Assembly: GCA_037447655.1 (NCBI GenBank)
Contig: JBBHKE010002533.1
Coordinates: forward strand, 1-14,157
Reading direction: 5' to 3'
Source: Zygnema cylindricum
Taxonomy: Eukaryota > Streptophyta > Zygnematophyceae > Zygnematales > Zygnemataceae
Length of the DNA stretch: 14,157 nt
Notes under the pieces: model-generated
Told to the model about the DNA's origin: nothing
Databases searched by the model: none
The model's input: the letters and a program-made list of their open reading frames with translations, nothing else
Part shown: one piece after another, positions 1 through 8,107 of the stretch
Layout of the letters: every line of letters starts with the position of its first letter
How positions within the stretch are numbered: the stretch's first letter is position 1
Program-made: the position numbers and the translations under genes

Positions 1-62
1 CAATACAAAGTGTTAATTATTTTCTCTTTTGTCATCATACGACTTTGCTATCTTCTACATGA

Positions 63-182
63 TTATTAAGTCTGCGACGAATATGCCTCATAGTTGGTTG
101 GTCATCCAACGATGACCCTGCCTCGTCGGTCGTTTCTGAAGCAATGGTTGCACAATGTGTTAGTGATTTCTTTTCAAATTAA
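63..182 (+). CDS. possible 3'-terminal exon fragment of an unrecognised gene
   Basis: An open stretch between stops at 60-62 and 180-182 encodes about 39 residues, including VGWSSNDDPASSVV and SEAMVAQCVSDFFSN before the TAA. A plausible splice acceptor (CTCATAG) lies at 87-93. The composition differs from the hydrophobic, low-complexity translations of the AT-rich DNA that follows, and an AATAAA hexamer sits at 279-284, a reasonable distance for a poly(A) signal. I do not recognise a protein family. It could equally be a chance open stretch, since 39 codons is short. No start codon or upstream exon is inside the window. Confidence 0.2.
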   Translation, partial: LLSLRRICLIVGWSSNDDPASSVVSEAMVAQCVSDFFSN

Positions 183-1405
183 TTATTTTGTCTTTTAGCT
201 TAGTTAAACATTGTTTTTGTTGATTCCGGTATCGCATCTTTTCACGCGTACGTTCAAGTGTAATTTTACAATAATCATAATAAATTTGTTATTCTTTTCG
301 TTCCATATTGTTTTTACGATTTTTTTCTTTTTCTTAAGCCTGTCGTCTGCCGACTTTTACATAAGCCGTAAAAAGTTATACCTTTTTGTCTTTTATGGCT
401 TCGATTTTTTTGTGGATGTCTTGTAAATAATCAACCCTAAATCGATTGTTGGGCTTAGTACTTAGCGTGTTCATTTTGTACAATCAATTTTACTGAGATA
501 CTTCGATTGGAAATTAGATATATTTTAGCACCCTTTCTCCAAGAGGTCATCTATACAAAAGACTTGTGTTTGAACTACTGTAACAATAATCTCGGTTGAC
601 CTTTTTAAGTGTTTTTTTTTGCATTAAACTCAAGAAAGTTTATTGGGTGTATCCAGTAGGGTTGGTGTAGTTGTGCATTCTGTGGGAGGCTATGGAGCCC
701 ATATAATTTTAGAAAGGTGATGTATACTCTACTCTTTTGAAAAATTGACATTTAAACTACTCTTTTTAAAAGTTGTCACTTCTACTGGGATAGTTCTAGC
801 TGTGGGTAAAATTTGTGACAGTTGTAGTCGACTACAAATCTTGTGACAATTATTGATGTCTACCAAAATATCCACGATGTAAATATCTAGTTTTTTGACA
901 TTGTAGATGCTTAAAGTTTTATGACTTAAGAAGTCATGCTCACTTGTGATGTCTTTATTACCAATTATTCTCACCATGCTTTCCTCATTTTTTTTTTGTT
1001 ATCTTTATCACACGTTATGCCACCAATCTACAACCAAATGTATTCTAAAGAAAAGAAAAATCCCTTTTATTTCATACCATTCTTGTCGTCTCTCATTCTA
1101 AATAGAGGGAAAGAGGAGCGTTAAAATGGGAGGGAGAGGGAGAGTCGACAACGACTTAGACTTTTGCAAAGAACCCATGAATATAAATGGAGGTAAGAGA
1201 CCCCTTCATAATATTCTTAGTATAATATCTATCAGTTTGTACTTACATGCGAGTGACGAGCAGGGAAAAATAGAGTGTGTACACCTTACATTGCTAAAAC
1301 TTTAGAAGAGGTGCGAGACATGTAATAGCGTTTTCCTATTCATCGATCAACAATTACTAAAATAAAATAGACTCGGTTTTGTACAGTATTCTAGTCGTAT
1401 AATTG
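183..1405. other. AT-rich non-coding DNA, no gene recognised
   Basis: No convincing coding frame on either strand. Short open stretches at 211-426, 729-977 and 936-1124 translate to Phe/Leu/Ile-rich or otherwise featureless sequence typical of T-rich DNA. A purine-rich tract (GGGAGGGAGAGGGAGAG) sits at about 1129-1146 and recurs in shortened form at about 3058-3074. If 63-182 is a terminal exon, roughly the first 100-150 bases here would be its 3' untranslated region. Confidence 0.5.
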
Positions 1406-1470
1406 TGAATTTAAGGTGTCATAACGTGGAAGTGGGTCGAACATAAAATATAACCAAATTGGAGTACATT
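1406..1470 (+). repeat. ~65 bp diverged direct repeat, copy 1
   Basis: Shares with 2706-2771 the ordered blocks GGTGTCAT, GTGGGTCGAACATAAAATA, CAAATT and GTACATT, with scattered substitutions between them. The longest shared run is about 20 bases. Similarity fades on both sides. This looks like two old copies of one dispersed element fragment; the family is not recognised. Confidence 0.75.
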
Positions 1471-1967
1471 TCAAGTCTTAAGGTGACTCATGCCCCTATT
1501 GGACTAAGCAGCGGGTCTCAGTAAATGTACAGACACGTCTTCACATCTTTCAATAGAGTTTAATGGTAGGGTGTCCCATTATGTCGGGCTAGTAAACAGC
1601 CTCTCACTTGGGTTAATCTATTTTGGTTGGTACCACGTAGGTTAGTATTCACATTTTGAAAATTTAAAAATATACTTCATACGGAAAATATGAAAGTATT
1701 ATCTGTAAAAACCGAGGTAATTAATGATTCGTACGCAAATTTTACGACCAAATTTTAATTTTGAAAATAACAATGAAAATTCCGAAACAGAATGTAAAAA
1801 ATGCGCGACAAACTTAAAGATTAGTGGATGTCAAAGGAGAGTGTGAGAATACTTTCGGCGGACTTGCATCCAGCGTGTCAAGAGGCACATGTTCTTTTAC
1901 GACGTGTAGGCTTGTGATTGCGTGTTCGTGTTTTTTTCCTTTTCGCGTGTACTAATGGTACACGACC

Positions 1968-2009
1968 AGTGTGAAGCAACTCTCCTTGCAAGGAGAGTTT
2001 CCTCACACT
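1968..2009. repeat. 42 bp near-palindrome with perfect 22 bp core
   Basis: The core at 1978-1999 is a perfect palindrome: AACTCTCCTT, central GC, then AAGGAGAGTT. It is flanked by a 7 bp matching outer arm, AGTGTGA on the left (1968-1974) and TCACACT on the right (2003-2009), with three unpaired bases on each side between core and outer arm. A transcript could form a strong hairpin. A short open stretch on the - strand (1878-2099) runs over it but shows no recognisable protein, so I do not call a gene. It could be the tip of a miniature inverted-repeat element, a hairpin RNA or an accidental palindrome. Confidence 0.8.
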
Positions 2010-2382
2010 AGATGATTTACGCGATTGCTTTGCGACTTTGAAAAAGTGAAACATCCAACGGTTGCGATTTACGCTTATAATAGTGGAGCTTCCTAACATG
2101 TTCCTAGTAAACGTTTTTCCTTTGACAAAAATAAAATGGTACGAATTTGTACGAAAACGTACGGCGTCTAGTAAACAACCTCACTTTTCCTCTAATGGAA
2201 GACCACCCTCAAAACATATTTAGCTTTTGACACATTTTAGGTTTTTAGTAACGCTAATTTGGCGCCCCCAAATTCAGTCTGTACAAAATGGTACTTTGCT
2301 AAGTAATACTGTGCGAAACATGGATTAAAACAATAGCCAAGGCACTTAAAATTGCGCTCAAAATAGAAAACAAAATGAGATA

Positions 2383-2460
2383 GTACCTATTTAAGTGTAA
2401 AGATATTGATCGCTTATTAATTGTACAGGAGAAAACCCAAATTAGTTATGAATAAATTAA
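2383..2460 (+). repeat. three-copy dispersed repeat, copy A
   Basis: Shares with copy B the blocks GTACCTATTT, AGTGTAAAGAT, TTGATCGC, CCCAAATTAG and TATGAA-TAA, in the same order and spacing. Copies A and B begin 122 bp apart, suggesting an old tandem duplication. No coding content. Confidence 0.75.
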
Positions 2461-2480
2461 ATTAAAAAGAAGTGACAGTG

Positions 2481-2597
2481 TACGATTTGTTAGATTTTGA
2501 CCTTGTACCTATTTTAGTGTAAAGATCTTGATCGCAGATTCATTATAGGCAAACTGTACCCAAATTAGAGCTATGAAATAATTGGAATTGAAGGTTT
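2481..2597 (+). repeat. three-copy dispersed repeat, copy B
   Basis: Starts with TACGATTTGTTAGATTTTG, which matches copy C (TACGATTTGTCAGATTTTG) closely, followed by the TACCTATTTTAGTGTAAAGAT block shared with copy A. It ends in AATTGGAATTGAAGG followed by a T-tract, as does copy C. It therefore bridges A and C and is the fullest version of the repeat. Confidence 0.75.
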
Positions 2598-2705
2598 TTT
2601 TTTTCGAAATGAGAAAAATACATTTTTGAGTTAATAACACTAATTATATTTTGCTTTAATTATATTAAAAAATTTATAGCGATTCATGGTGTAGTTGCAG
2701 AAGTT

Positions 2706-2771
2706 TGAAAATTTAGGTGTCATGATGTGAAAGTGGGTCGAACATAAAATAAAGTCAAATTGTCGTACATT
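2706..2771 (+). repeat. ~65 bp diverged direct repeat, copy 2
   Basis: Second copy of the unit at 1406-1470, same orientation, 1.3 kb downstream; shared core AGTGGGTCGAACATAAAATA. It lies about 110 bp downstream of copy B of the three-copy repeat, so both repeats may be parts of one larger decayed element. Confidence 0.75.
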
Positions 2772-3086
2772 CTCTCGTGACGCAAAATGTACTTTCTTTT
2801 AGACACATTTTCCTACGCCGTAAGATTTTCTCGGTGGTTCCTATTTTTTGTGAAAACGATAGAAAAAAAAAAACGTTTAGTTTAACAGTTGGGCGCATAA
2901 CCCGTTTTTTGCCCTGTTAAGATGAGGATAGTAGCCAGCTACGGCCATGTAACTTGCTACACGTTGAAGATTTACAAATAAAAAATTTCACTACAAGTCG
3001 CAAAGGCTCTGTACCTTCTTACGGAAGGGACGTGAGCAATGAAATTTCTTATGTCATGAGAGGGAGAGGGAGATACTGTACCACAA
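2772..3086. other. non-coding DNA, nothing recognised
   Basis: No coding frame or RNA gene recognised. AT-rich with short homopolymer runs (A-tract at about 2864-2873) and a purine tract at about 3058-3074. Confidence 0.5.
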
Positions 3087-3240
3087 AGGTCGCTAACGGT
3101 CAACCGAAACCGTGACCGACCGTTAACCGACCGCCCGCGCCGGATCCGAAACGGATTTGGTTGCCAAATTTTGGGGGTCGGGCGGTTACGGTCGGTTGAT
3201 TCACCAGAAAAAAAAAAGTCGGTTACGGTCGGTCAACCAA
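3087..3240. repeat. CG-rich foldback patch built of CCGACCGTTAACC-type words
   Basis: In otherwise AT-rich DNA this patch repeats variants of ACCGACCGT and ACCG on the left (3091-3136) and their reverse complements on the right: GGGCGGTTACGGTCGGT at 3180-3196 and GTCGGTTACGGTCGGTCAACC at about 3218-3238. A small internal hairpin, ATCCG-AAA-CGGAT, lies between. The arms are imperfect but clearly inverted, so the patch can fold back. Similar CCGGTTAACCG-like foldbacks occur in plant non-autonomous DNA elements, but I cannot assign a family. Confidence 0.6.
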
Positions 3241-3364
3241 AAAACCAAAAAAAATGAAAATTTTATACTGTCCATATAATCCAACATTCTTGTACTTTGT
3301 ACTCTTTGGTATTGTGGAAGTTTGTGACATCATGATTAGCGTCGCAAATCTGACACTGTACACC

Positions 3365-3384
3365 ACCAATCGCTATTAGCGTAG
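3365..3384. repeat. 20 bp perfect inverted repeat, left arm
   Basis: ACCAATCGCTATTAGCGTAG; its exact reverse complement occurs at 3884-3903. The similarity extends imperfectly outward: TGTACACC lies just before it, and the reverse complement of the right flank has TGTACAC followed by a short insertion. The pair encloses 499 bp, which would fit the terminal or subterminal inverted repeats of a small non-autonomous DNA transposon. I did not identify a convincing target-site duplication. Confidence 0.75.
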
Positions 3385-3698
3385 TGATTCCGTCCCCCTT
3401 TTTTTTATTCTCCATTAGCGAGTTCATTCTATTTTTTTCTTTACTCTATTTAGGGTTAATTTTTTAGTACTGTACAAAACGGAAGAACGTCATCCTTTAA
3501 ATAGTGTTGTGTACAGTCAAAGTCACACCGTACAAAAACGTATCTTTTAAGTGAAAAAGTACAATTCATTTTGTTTAGTAGCCGCGGACGCATGAGAATG
3601 TGCGGTTTAAAAAAGGGATCAAATTGGGTTGTCAAATATCATGTTCGCATATATTCGTCCAACAACCACGTTTCGACTGTGTGAACGTACGATTTTTG

Positions 3699-3815
3699 TA
3701 CGATTTGTCAGATTTTGTACAAATACCTATATTAATGTAAGCATGTTTGCGACCGACATTTACTTTTTTCAAAGATCCAAATTATAATTATTAAACAATT
3801 AGAATATATGTTTTT
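3699..3815 (+). repeat. three-copy dispersed repeat, copy C
   Basis: Most diverged copy; retains TACGATTTGTCAGATTTTGT, then TACCTAT and TAATGTAA, a CCAAATTA block and an AATTAGAATATATG plus T-tract end matching copy B. It lies inside the interval enclosed by the 20 bp inverted repeat (3365/3884). Confidence 0.65.
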
Positions 3816-3883
3816 TTTTCAAAATTTTCAAATTCTTAATTAGCGTAAACCACGGTAACTATTCATATACGCTAAAGAAACTC

Positions 3884-3903
3884 CTACGCTAATAGCGATT
3901 GGT
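3884..3903. repeat. 20 bp perfect inverted repeat, right arm
   Basis: CTACGCTAATAGCGATTGGT, exact reverse complement of 3365-3384. The embedded word CGCTAAT/ATTAGCG recurs in both orientations around it (near 3338, 3376, 3414, 3839 and 3979; also near 2252). Confidence 0.75.
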
Positions 3904-4099
3904 TGTGTAGTGTACACCGCGAATCATAATTAGAGGAAAAAAAAATAGAATAAAAAAACAAAAAAAAAAATTGAGTTATGAACGCTAATTTTTGTGATAG
4001 AACTTTTTCACAGAGGAAGTTTACTCTAATTTATTTAAGTACTCTATATTGGGTTATGTCAGCAATAATTATCCGTGCTGAAATCAGGAACACTAAATT

Positions 4100-4475
4100 A
4101 CGCTGACGTACAAAATCTGTTAGTCCGTATTTTTTTGACGTCATTATGACGTTAGTAATATATGTCGCGCTGAATGTTAGTTAATGTTCACACTGACGAC
4201 GATGTTACGATGTTACGATGACAGACGAGAGTTAGGCGCCGCAATCACAAAAAAGTTACTTTCGGCGTTTTACGGTCTTTGCCACGTTATATGACACGTG
4301 GCGTGATAACATTGGATTACGAGAATTGTAGAAATTAATGGTCCTTTTTTTTAAGTATTTTCTAGGTCTAAAAAGAAATATAGAAAGAAGCCGAGGCAGT
4401 CTACCTCTAACTTCTCTCTCCAACTCTCAAACTTGTCGCAATCACTGAGAAATTGGAGAGGGAGCTAGAGCCATG
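4100..4475 (+). promoter_or_regulatory. promoter-like module: TGACG cluster, paired G-boxes, A/T box, CT-rich leader
   Basis: In order there are CTGACGTA (near 4103), TGACGTCA (4136-4143), a second TGACG at 4147-4151 whose 11 bp offset resembles plant as-1/TGA-factor sites, an inverted pair GCCACGT (4281-4287) and ACGTGGC (4296-4302) containing a G-box, an AAATATAGAAA box near 4377, and a CT-rich leader (about 4400-4432). ATG at 4473 in GCCATGGCT context is followed by a stop after three codons, so no gene survives. Known roles of these words are binding of plant bZIP factors; activity here is inferred. The G-box part is duplicated at 4846-4935. Confidence 0.4.
4235..4318 (+). repeat. diverged direct repeat with G-box pair, copy 1
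   Basis: Matches 4846-4935 over blocks GGCGCCGCAAT/GGCCGCAATT, TTCGGCG, ACGGTC/GTGGTC, GCCAC, ATGACACGTGGCG and ACATTGGAT. The copies are about 610 bp apart. Both keep the inverted GCCAC...GTGGC arrangement although the flanking bases have diverged. Confidence 0.7.
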
Positions 4476-4845
4476 GCTACCTAGGCTATCGAGAGGTTTA
4501 CGGGAAACTTATATTAGTTAGGGGTTTATTTACTAAAAGGTATGTGCCGGCCACAGGATTTTATCTTGGTAGCTACCAGCCGGCAGACAGTAAGTAGCCG
4601 GTAGCCTTAGCCGTTAAGTGTAGAACTAGTGTTACGTACTATATGGTTCGATAATAAATTAAACATTAATACGTAGGATAATTCATTTAACTGTAATTGT
4701 TTACGGGATACATAGAACTGGTAGTGTAAAAGTACGGATTGCGGTACGGATAAGAAATCAATACCGCGCATTGATTTCGTAAGCGAAACAAATACCGCGC
4801 ATATATTTATTACGGCTACGATCAAATGATAATTTAATCGGACGG
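4476..4845. other. non-coding spacer with short CG-rich repeats
   Basis: No coding frame. Contains GCCGGC-rich words near 4547-4615, including the palindrome GGTAGCTACC and repeated GCCGGTAGCC-like pieces, and two copies of AATACCGCGCAT (near 4760 and 4791). No known element recognised. Confidence 0.5.
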
Positions 4846-4935
4846 CCGCAATTAGCGCCGAGATCGCGGAAGAAGAATTCGGCGGTTTGTGGTCATCGCC
4901 ACATCGGATGACACGTGGCGAAATTACATTGGATC
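4846..4935 (+). repeat. diverged direct repeat with G-box pair, copy 2
   Basis: Second copy of 4235-4318. The inverted arms are CGCCAC (4897-4902) and GTGGCG (4915-4920), around the ATGACACGTGGCG core. It lies about 450 bp upstream of the forward copia gag start, where the U3 promoter of that element's 5' LTR would be expected. Confidence 0.7.
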
Positions 4936-5388
4936 GTGGTATCTTCGGAGATTACGACACCGAATCCGGATATGACATGTGTCGACATTTAGGCCATGTC
5001 GTACAATGTCCGTACATAAAGTACACCGACAGATGTACTTTTGCGTACGGAACTGTAATCTGATTGGTTCCGTACATCAGTAGATAGAGTTTGTGAGAGA
5101 GATAAGACTTAGAAAAATTAGGAGATAGGACCCTCTCTCCAAAAGAGCTTCTGTACAAAAGGTCAACTTTGACCCTCCATAACTTACTGCTCTTGGGAGA
5201 AAATTCAGAGATTCTTTTTGCTATCGACTCAGGGGAGTCTTGCCTTCACAGGGGTGAAGTTGGTTAGAGTTATTGTCTGTCACGATGGCAGTTATTTTTG
5301 TTGAAACACAAAAGGGCCAGGGTTATCTTAGAGGCTTCCTGGAAGGTGTCCACTCTGAGGACTCATCGAGGTCTCAGAGTTTCAGGTT
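4936..5388 (+). other. probable 5' LTR end and leader of the forward copia element
   Basis: The region leads directly into the copia gag at 5389. It contains a CT-rich tract (about 5131-5138), the inverted W-box-like pair GGTCAA (5161-5166) and TTGACC (5169-5174), and TTCACA near 5245-5250 that could be an LTR end, followed shortly by TGGTTAGAG, which weakly resembles the usual initiator-tRNA-Met primer site TGGTATCAGAG. A second frame opening at ATG 5285 is not in frame with gag. No LTR start or second LTR could be found, so boundaries are unresolved. Confidence 0.35.
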
Positions 5389-6348
5389 ATGGTTCCACCC
5401 TCTAGGGTACCAATCTTTAATGGAACTAGCTTCATATACTGGGAAAGTATGATGATAGGAGCTCTATGCGAAAAAAGGTTTTGGGGGATTGTGAGTGGAC
5501 AGTTGGGGCGTCCATCAAGTCTTGGAATTCTTCCAGGGTTTGGAGGAAGCAGATTCACCAGGAAAGAGGATCCACCTTCAACGGAGGAAACAAAAGAAGG
5601 AGAGGTGGTGGACAAAGGAAAGGAGAAGGAGGCGACCACACCAATAGCAACTAGTTCCGCATTCATGTCACCTATTCCGAGGAACGAGGAGAATGACACT
5701 GAAACCTGGGACTTTAACAATATGGCAGCAAAACACTTCATCCTACGCCATCTCACTCAAGGACTTGCATGTCCTCATTTGCAGGTAGAAAGGGCATCCG
5801 ATCTTTGGATAGCTCTCATAGAGATGTACTGAAGTGGTACGATTCAGCAACAACTGTTGTCTGATCTAAAAGTTAAGGAGTGTGTATACAAAGGGGGGAA
5901 GATGTTGGATTTTTGCAATGAGCTTGCTACACTCTTCATGGAGCTAGAGAGTGCAGGAAAAGTTTTTAGTGAAAAAGAAAAGGTTAACTGTTTACTGATG
6001 AAGTTACCCGATGAGTTCGAGAACATAGTCAACCGTGTGCTGGACTTGCCGGACTCAAGGTGGATATGGAACTCACTGGTAGGGATGATTCTCGTTCGAG
6101 AATACGATTGAGATCCGAGGGAGGAACCTGAGTGGCCAAGCCTTGGAGCAACTGCGAGATTCCCAAACGATTCGGAAACTATGGGGAGGGGCGAAAAATC
6201 AGGGACAGCGAGTTTGGACCAAGGGCTCCCAAAGGTTTATGTCATTTTTGTAAGAAACCTGGGCACTGGATGGCAGAGTGCACTAAGCTAACCGAGCTTC
6301 GGTTAAAGGAGGGGCAGACCGGTGGTACCCCGAGAGGAAAGAAAAATG
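5389..6348 (+). pseudogene. gag: Ty1/copia gag (forward element), broken, with CCHC zinc knuckle
   Basis: Gag is the structural protein that coats retrotransposon RNA in virus-like particles. The frame from 5389 opens with VPPSRVPIFNGTSFIYW, the usual N-terminal 'FNGxxFxxW' signature of copia gag, runs through an acidic/charged low-complexity stretch and a UBN2-like helical domain (LACPHLQVERASDLWIALIE; KVNCLLMKLPDEFENIVNRV), and ends with CHFCKKPGHWMAEC at 6240-6281, a perfect CX2CX4HX4C knuckle. TGA codons at 5830-5832 and 6109-6111 interrupt the first frame; the knuckle is read in a different frame, so an indel lies between about 6112 and 6230. The CGA-to-TGA transition is the simplest origin of both stops. 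Protease, integrase and reverse transcriptase of this element are absent: the sequence switches at about 6345 into an unrelated copia fragment on the opposite strand. Confidence 0.85.
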
Positions 6349-7536
6349 CCCTCATACTCCAGTACCTTTCCTGTTTGTTCACTTTCGGTGTTTGTGAACA
6401 GATCAACCGAATCTTGTTCATCCTTCAACTGTATATTTCTACATAAGAAAACTTTGTTTTTCTCTAAGACATATACCCTATAACCCTTTGCATTGTCATC
6501 ATATCCCATAAAGATCCCAGGTAAGCCGATAGCTTCCATTTTCCATCTAGTCTGCGATGTGTCTAAGACAAAACATTTGCTGCCAAATACTCTAAAGTGA
6601 CTATCATCCAGTTTCATGCCTGTCCAATGTTCATAAGGTGTAGTTTTTATTGATCTAGATGCAATTTTGTTCTTAATATAAACGACACAATTGAGTGTTT
6701 GAGCCAAAAATTTCAAATCTAAACATTTGTCTGCAAGCATAGACCTAGCACTTTCTGCTATAGTTCTATTTAGTGTTTTAGATACGCCATTTTGATCCCT
6801 TGTGTAGAGCACTGTCATGTTATGACTGATACCTTAATGTAGGAGAAACTGTTCGTACTCCTTTGAAGTATATTCTCCTCCGTTGTCCGATCTTAGTGCC
6901 AAGATCGAAACTCCATGCAGCTTTTTTGCCCATGCCTTGTAGTGCTTGAAGTGTGTAAACACTTCACTCTTATGCTGCATTAAGTAGACTCTTCTGAACC
7001 TCGAGTAGTCATCAATGAATGTAACCATATAGTGGACTCCTCCAACTGATGGAACTTTTGATGGACCGAAAACATCTGATTGGATAAGTTGTAGAACATT
7101 GTCAAATTTGTGGTCAAATTGTTGTGGAAAAGGTAATATGTGGATCTTTCCAAATGAACATCATCACATGATTTCACAGGCTAAGAAGTAAGAGAAACAC
7201 CTCAACTTTTCCTGAATTCACCATTTTTTGTAAGCTATCATAATTGATATGGCCTAATCTCTTATGTTATGGCTCATTGAAAGATGATTCACTAGAATAA
7301 AAAACATCATTTTCTTTGTATTCATCCATATCTATGCTATACATCTTGCTTGCATCTCTAGTTCCTGTCATTACAACTATACCTAGCTTGCTAACAAACT
7401 GCCTTCCTCTTTTTAGGATTACATCAAAGCCTTTGCTCTCTACCAAAAAAGTAGAAAATAGATTCTTTTTCAACTCTAGTACATGTAACACATTGTGAAG
7501 AGTTGTTTCTAAAGACTTCCCCCCCACATCTACCAT
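6345..7536 (-). pseudogene. int: copia pre-integrase and integrase core, D,D35E changed to D,D35K
   Basis: The segment at 7536-7267 encodes LETTLHNVLHVLELKKNLFS, the end of the protease/pre-integrase region. A stop replaces the Trp of the usual LWHxRLGH, leaving HKRLGHINYDSLQKMV (about 7260-7213). After a frame-shifted zinc-binding stretch the integrase core opens with SDVFGPSKVPSVGGVHYMVT; first Asp at 7076-7074. VTFIDDYSRFRRVY and SDNGGEYTS follow, with second Asp at 6887-6885. The third residue of the triad should be Glu in QNGVAERxNRT; here it is QNGVSKTLNRT with Lys at 6779-6777, exactly 35 residues after the second Asp. One TAA interrupts at about 6821. The usual TPYEHWTG and FRVFGSKCFV blocks are intact. 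Integrase would have joined element DNA to the genome. Confidence 0.88.
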
Positions 7537-7800
7537 TCAAAATACATCAGCCTGTGCTGAAGTTTGCACACTCATGCCGCAGGCATAGTAGATGTTCTTG
7601 GGACTTGTCCCTTTGAGGTTGAAAAACCCGGACTTGTTCCAACACATGTGTGCCAAAGCTTCGGTATCCATGATCCATCCTGTATCTCTATAACCTTCCA
7701 TGGATGCCGCCATTGCAATTAAATCTGCTTCTTCACCTTCAGCATAAGAAAAGGGATCATCTTCTTCAGTTGCAGAACCTGAGAAGAGAGCAGTTCCCCG
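7537..7800 (-). pseudogene. pro: copia aspartic protease remnant, DTGA changed to DTEA
   Basis: After an acidic linker (EDDPFSYAEGEEADLIAMAA) the - strand reads GYRDTGWIMDTEALAHMCWN. The usual copia protease site is W-x-L/M-D-S/T-G-A-x-x-H-M; here the Gly after the catalytic Asp-Thr is Glu (DTEA at 7668-7657), a single GGA-to-GAA transition. The stretch continues with GTSPKNIYYACGMSVQTSAQ to a TGA stop just before the next open region (7536). The protease would have cleaved the gag-pol polyprotein; the changed active site makes this copy inactive. Confidence 0.75.
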
Positions 7801-7839
7801 AGAAGAGTTCCCAGAAAAGCCCTTATGATATGGGCTCTG

Positions 7840-8040
7840 CTACCAGCCTGGACGATATAGTCTTGATTCATTTGCCTTTTTCAGCTTCGAACAGTACCTG
7901 TATCCATGTCCCTTTTCAGAGCAATAAAAGTAAGTAGTAGCTTGTCTATTTGGTCTATTGTTATATTGATTTAGATTCTGATTCCTATCCTGATTTTTGT
8001 TCTGATTAAGTAAAGTTTTTCTGTTAAAATCTGTGTTCAA
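7840..8040 (-). pseudogene. gag: gag C-terminal nucleocapsid with mutated zinc knuckle (reverse element)
   Basis: An Asn/Gln/Arg-rich basic stretch (NQNKNQDRNQNLNQYNNRPN) is followed by YFYCSEKGHGYRYC. This is the CX2CX4HX4C zinc knuckle with the first Cys replaced by Tyr (codon at 7932-7930), a TGY-to-TAY transition. The other Cys, His and Cys ligands and their spacing are kept. The knuckle normally binds element RNA; losing one ligand should abolish zinc binding. The frame ends in KANESRLYRPGW before the protease region. Confidence 0.85.
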
Positions 8041-8107
8041 AACTTGTACCTTTCTCTCTCCATGAAGTAATTTCTTCTAAGATCTAATAGTATGCTAACT
8101 GAAATGT

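Noticed and set aside
1878-2099. 73-codon open stretch on the - strand, Arg/Lys-rich
   Set aside because: No recognisable domain; it overlaps the palindrome and lies in AT-rich repeat DNA. Length is within chance expectation.
4473-4484. ATG in good context (GCCATGGCT) after a promoter-like region
   Set aside because: Stops after three codons (TAG), with no continuing coding frame nearby; kept only as part of the promoter-like module.
5260-5280. Primer-binding site for initiator tRNA-Met (TGGTTAGAG)
   Set aside because: Only a partial match to TGGTATCAGAG with a gap; mentioned as weak support but not called as a feature.
5382-5756. 124-codon open stretch on the - strand over the copia gag
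   Set aside because: Antisense shadow of the gag frame at 5389-5832, which has clear gag signatures.
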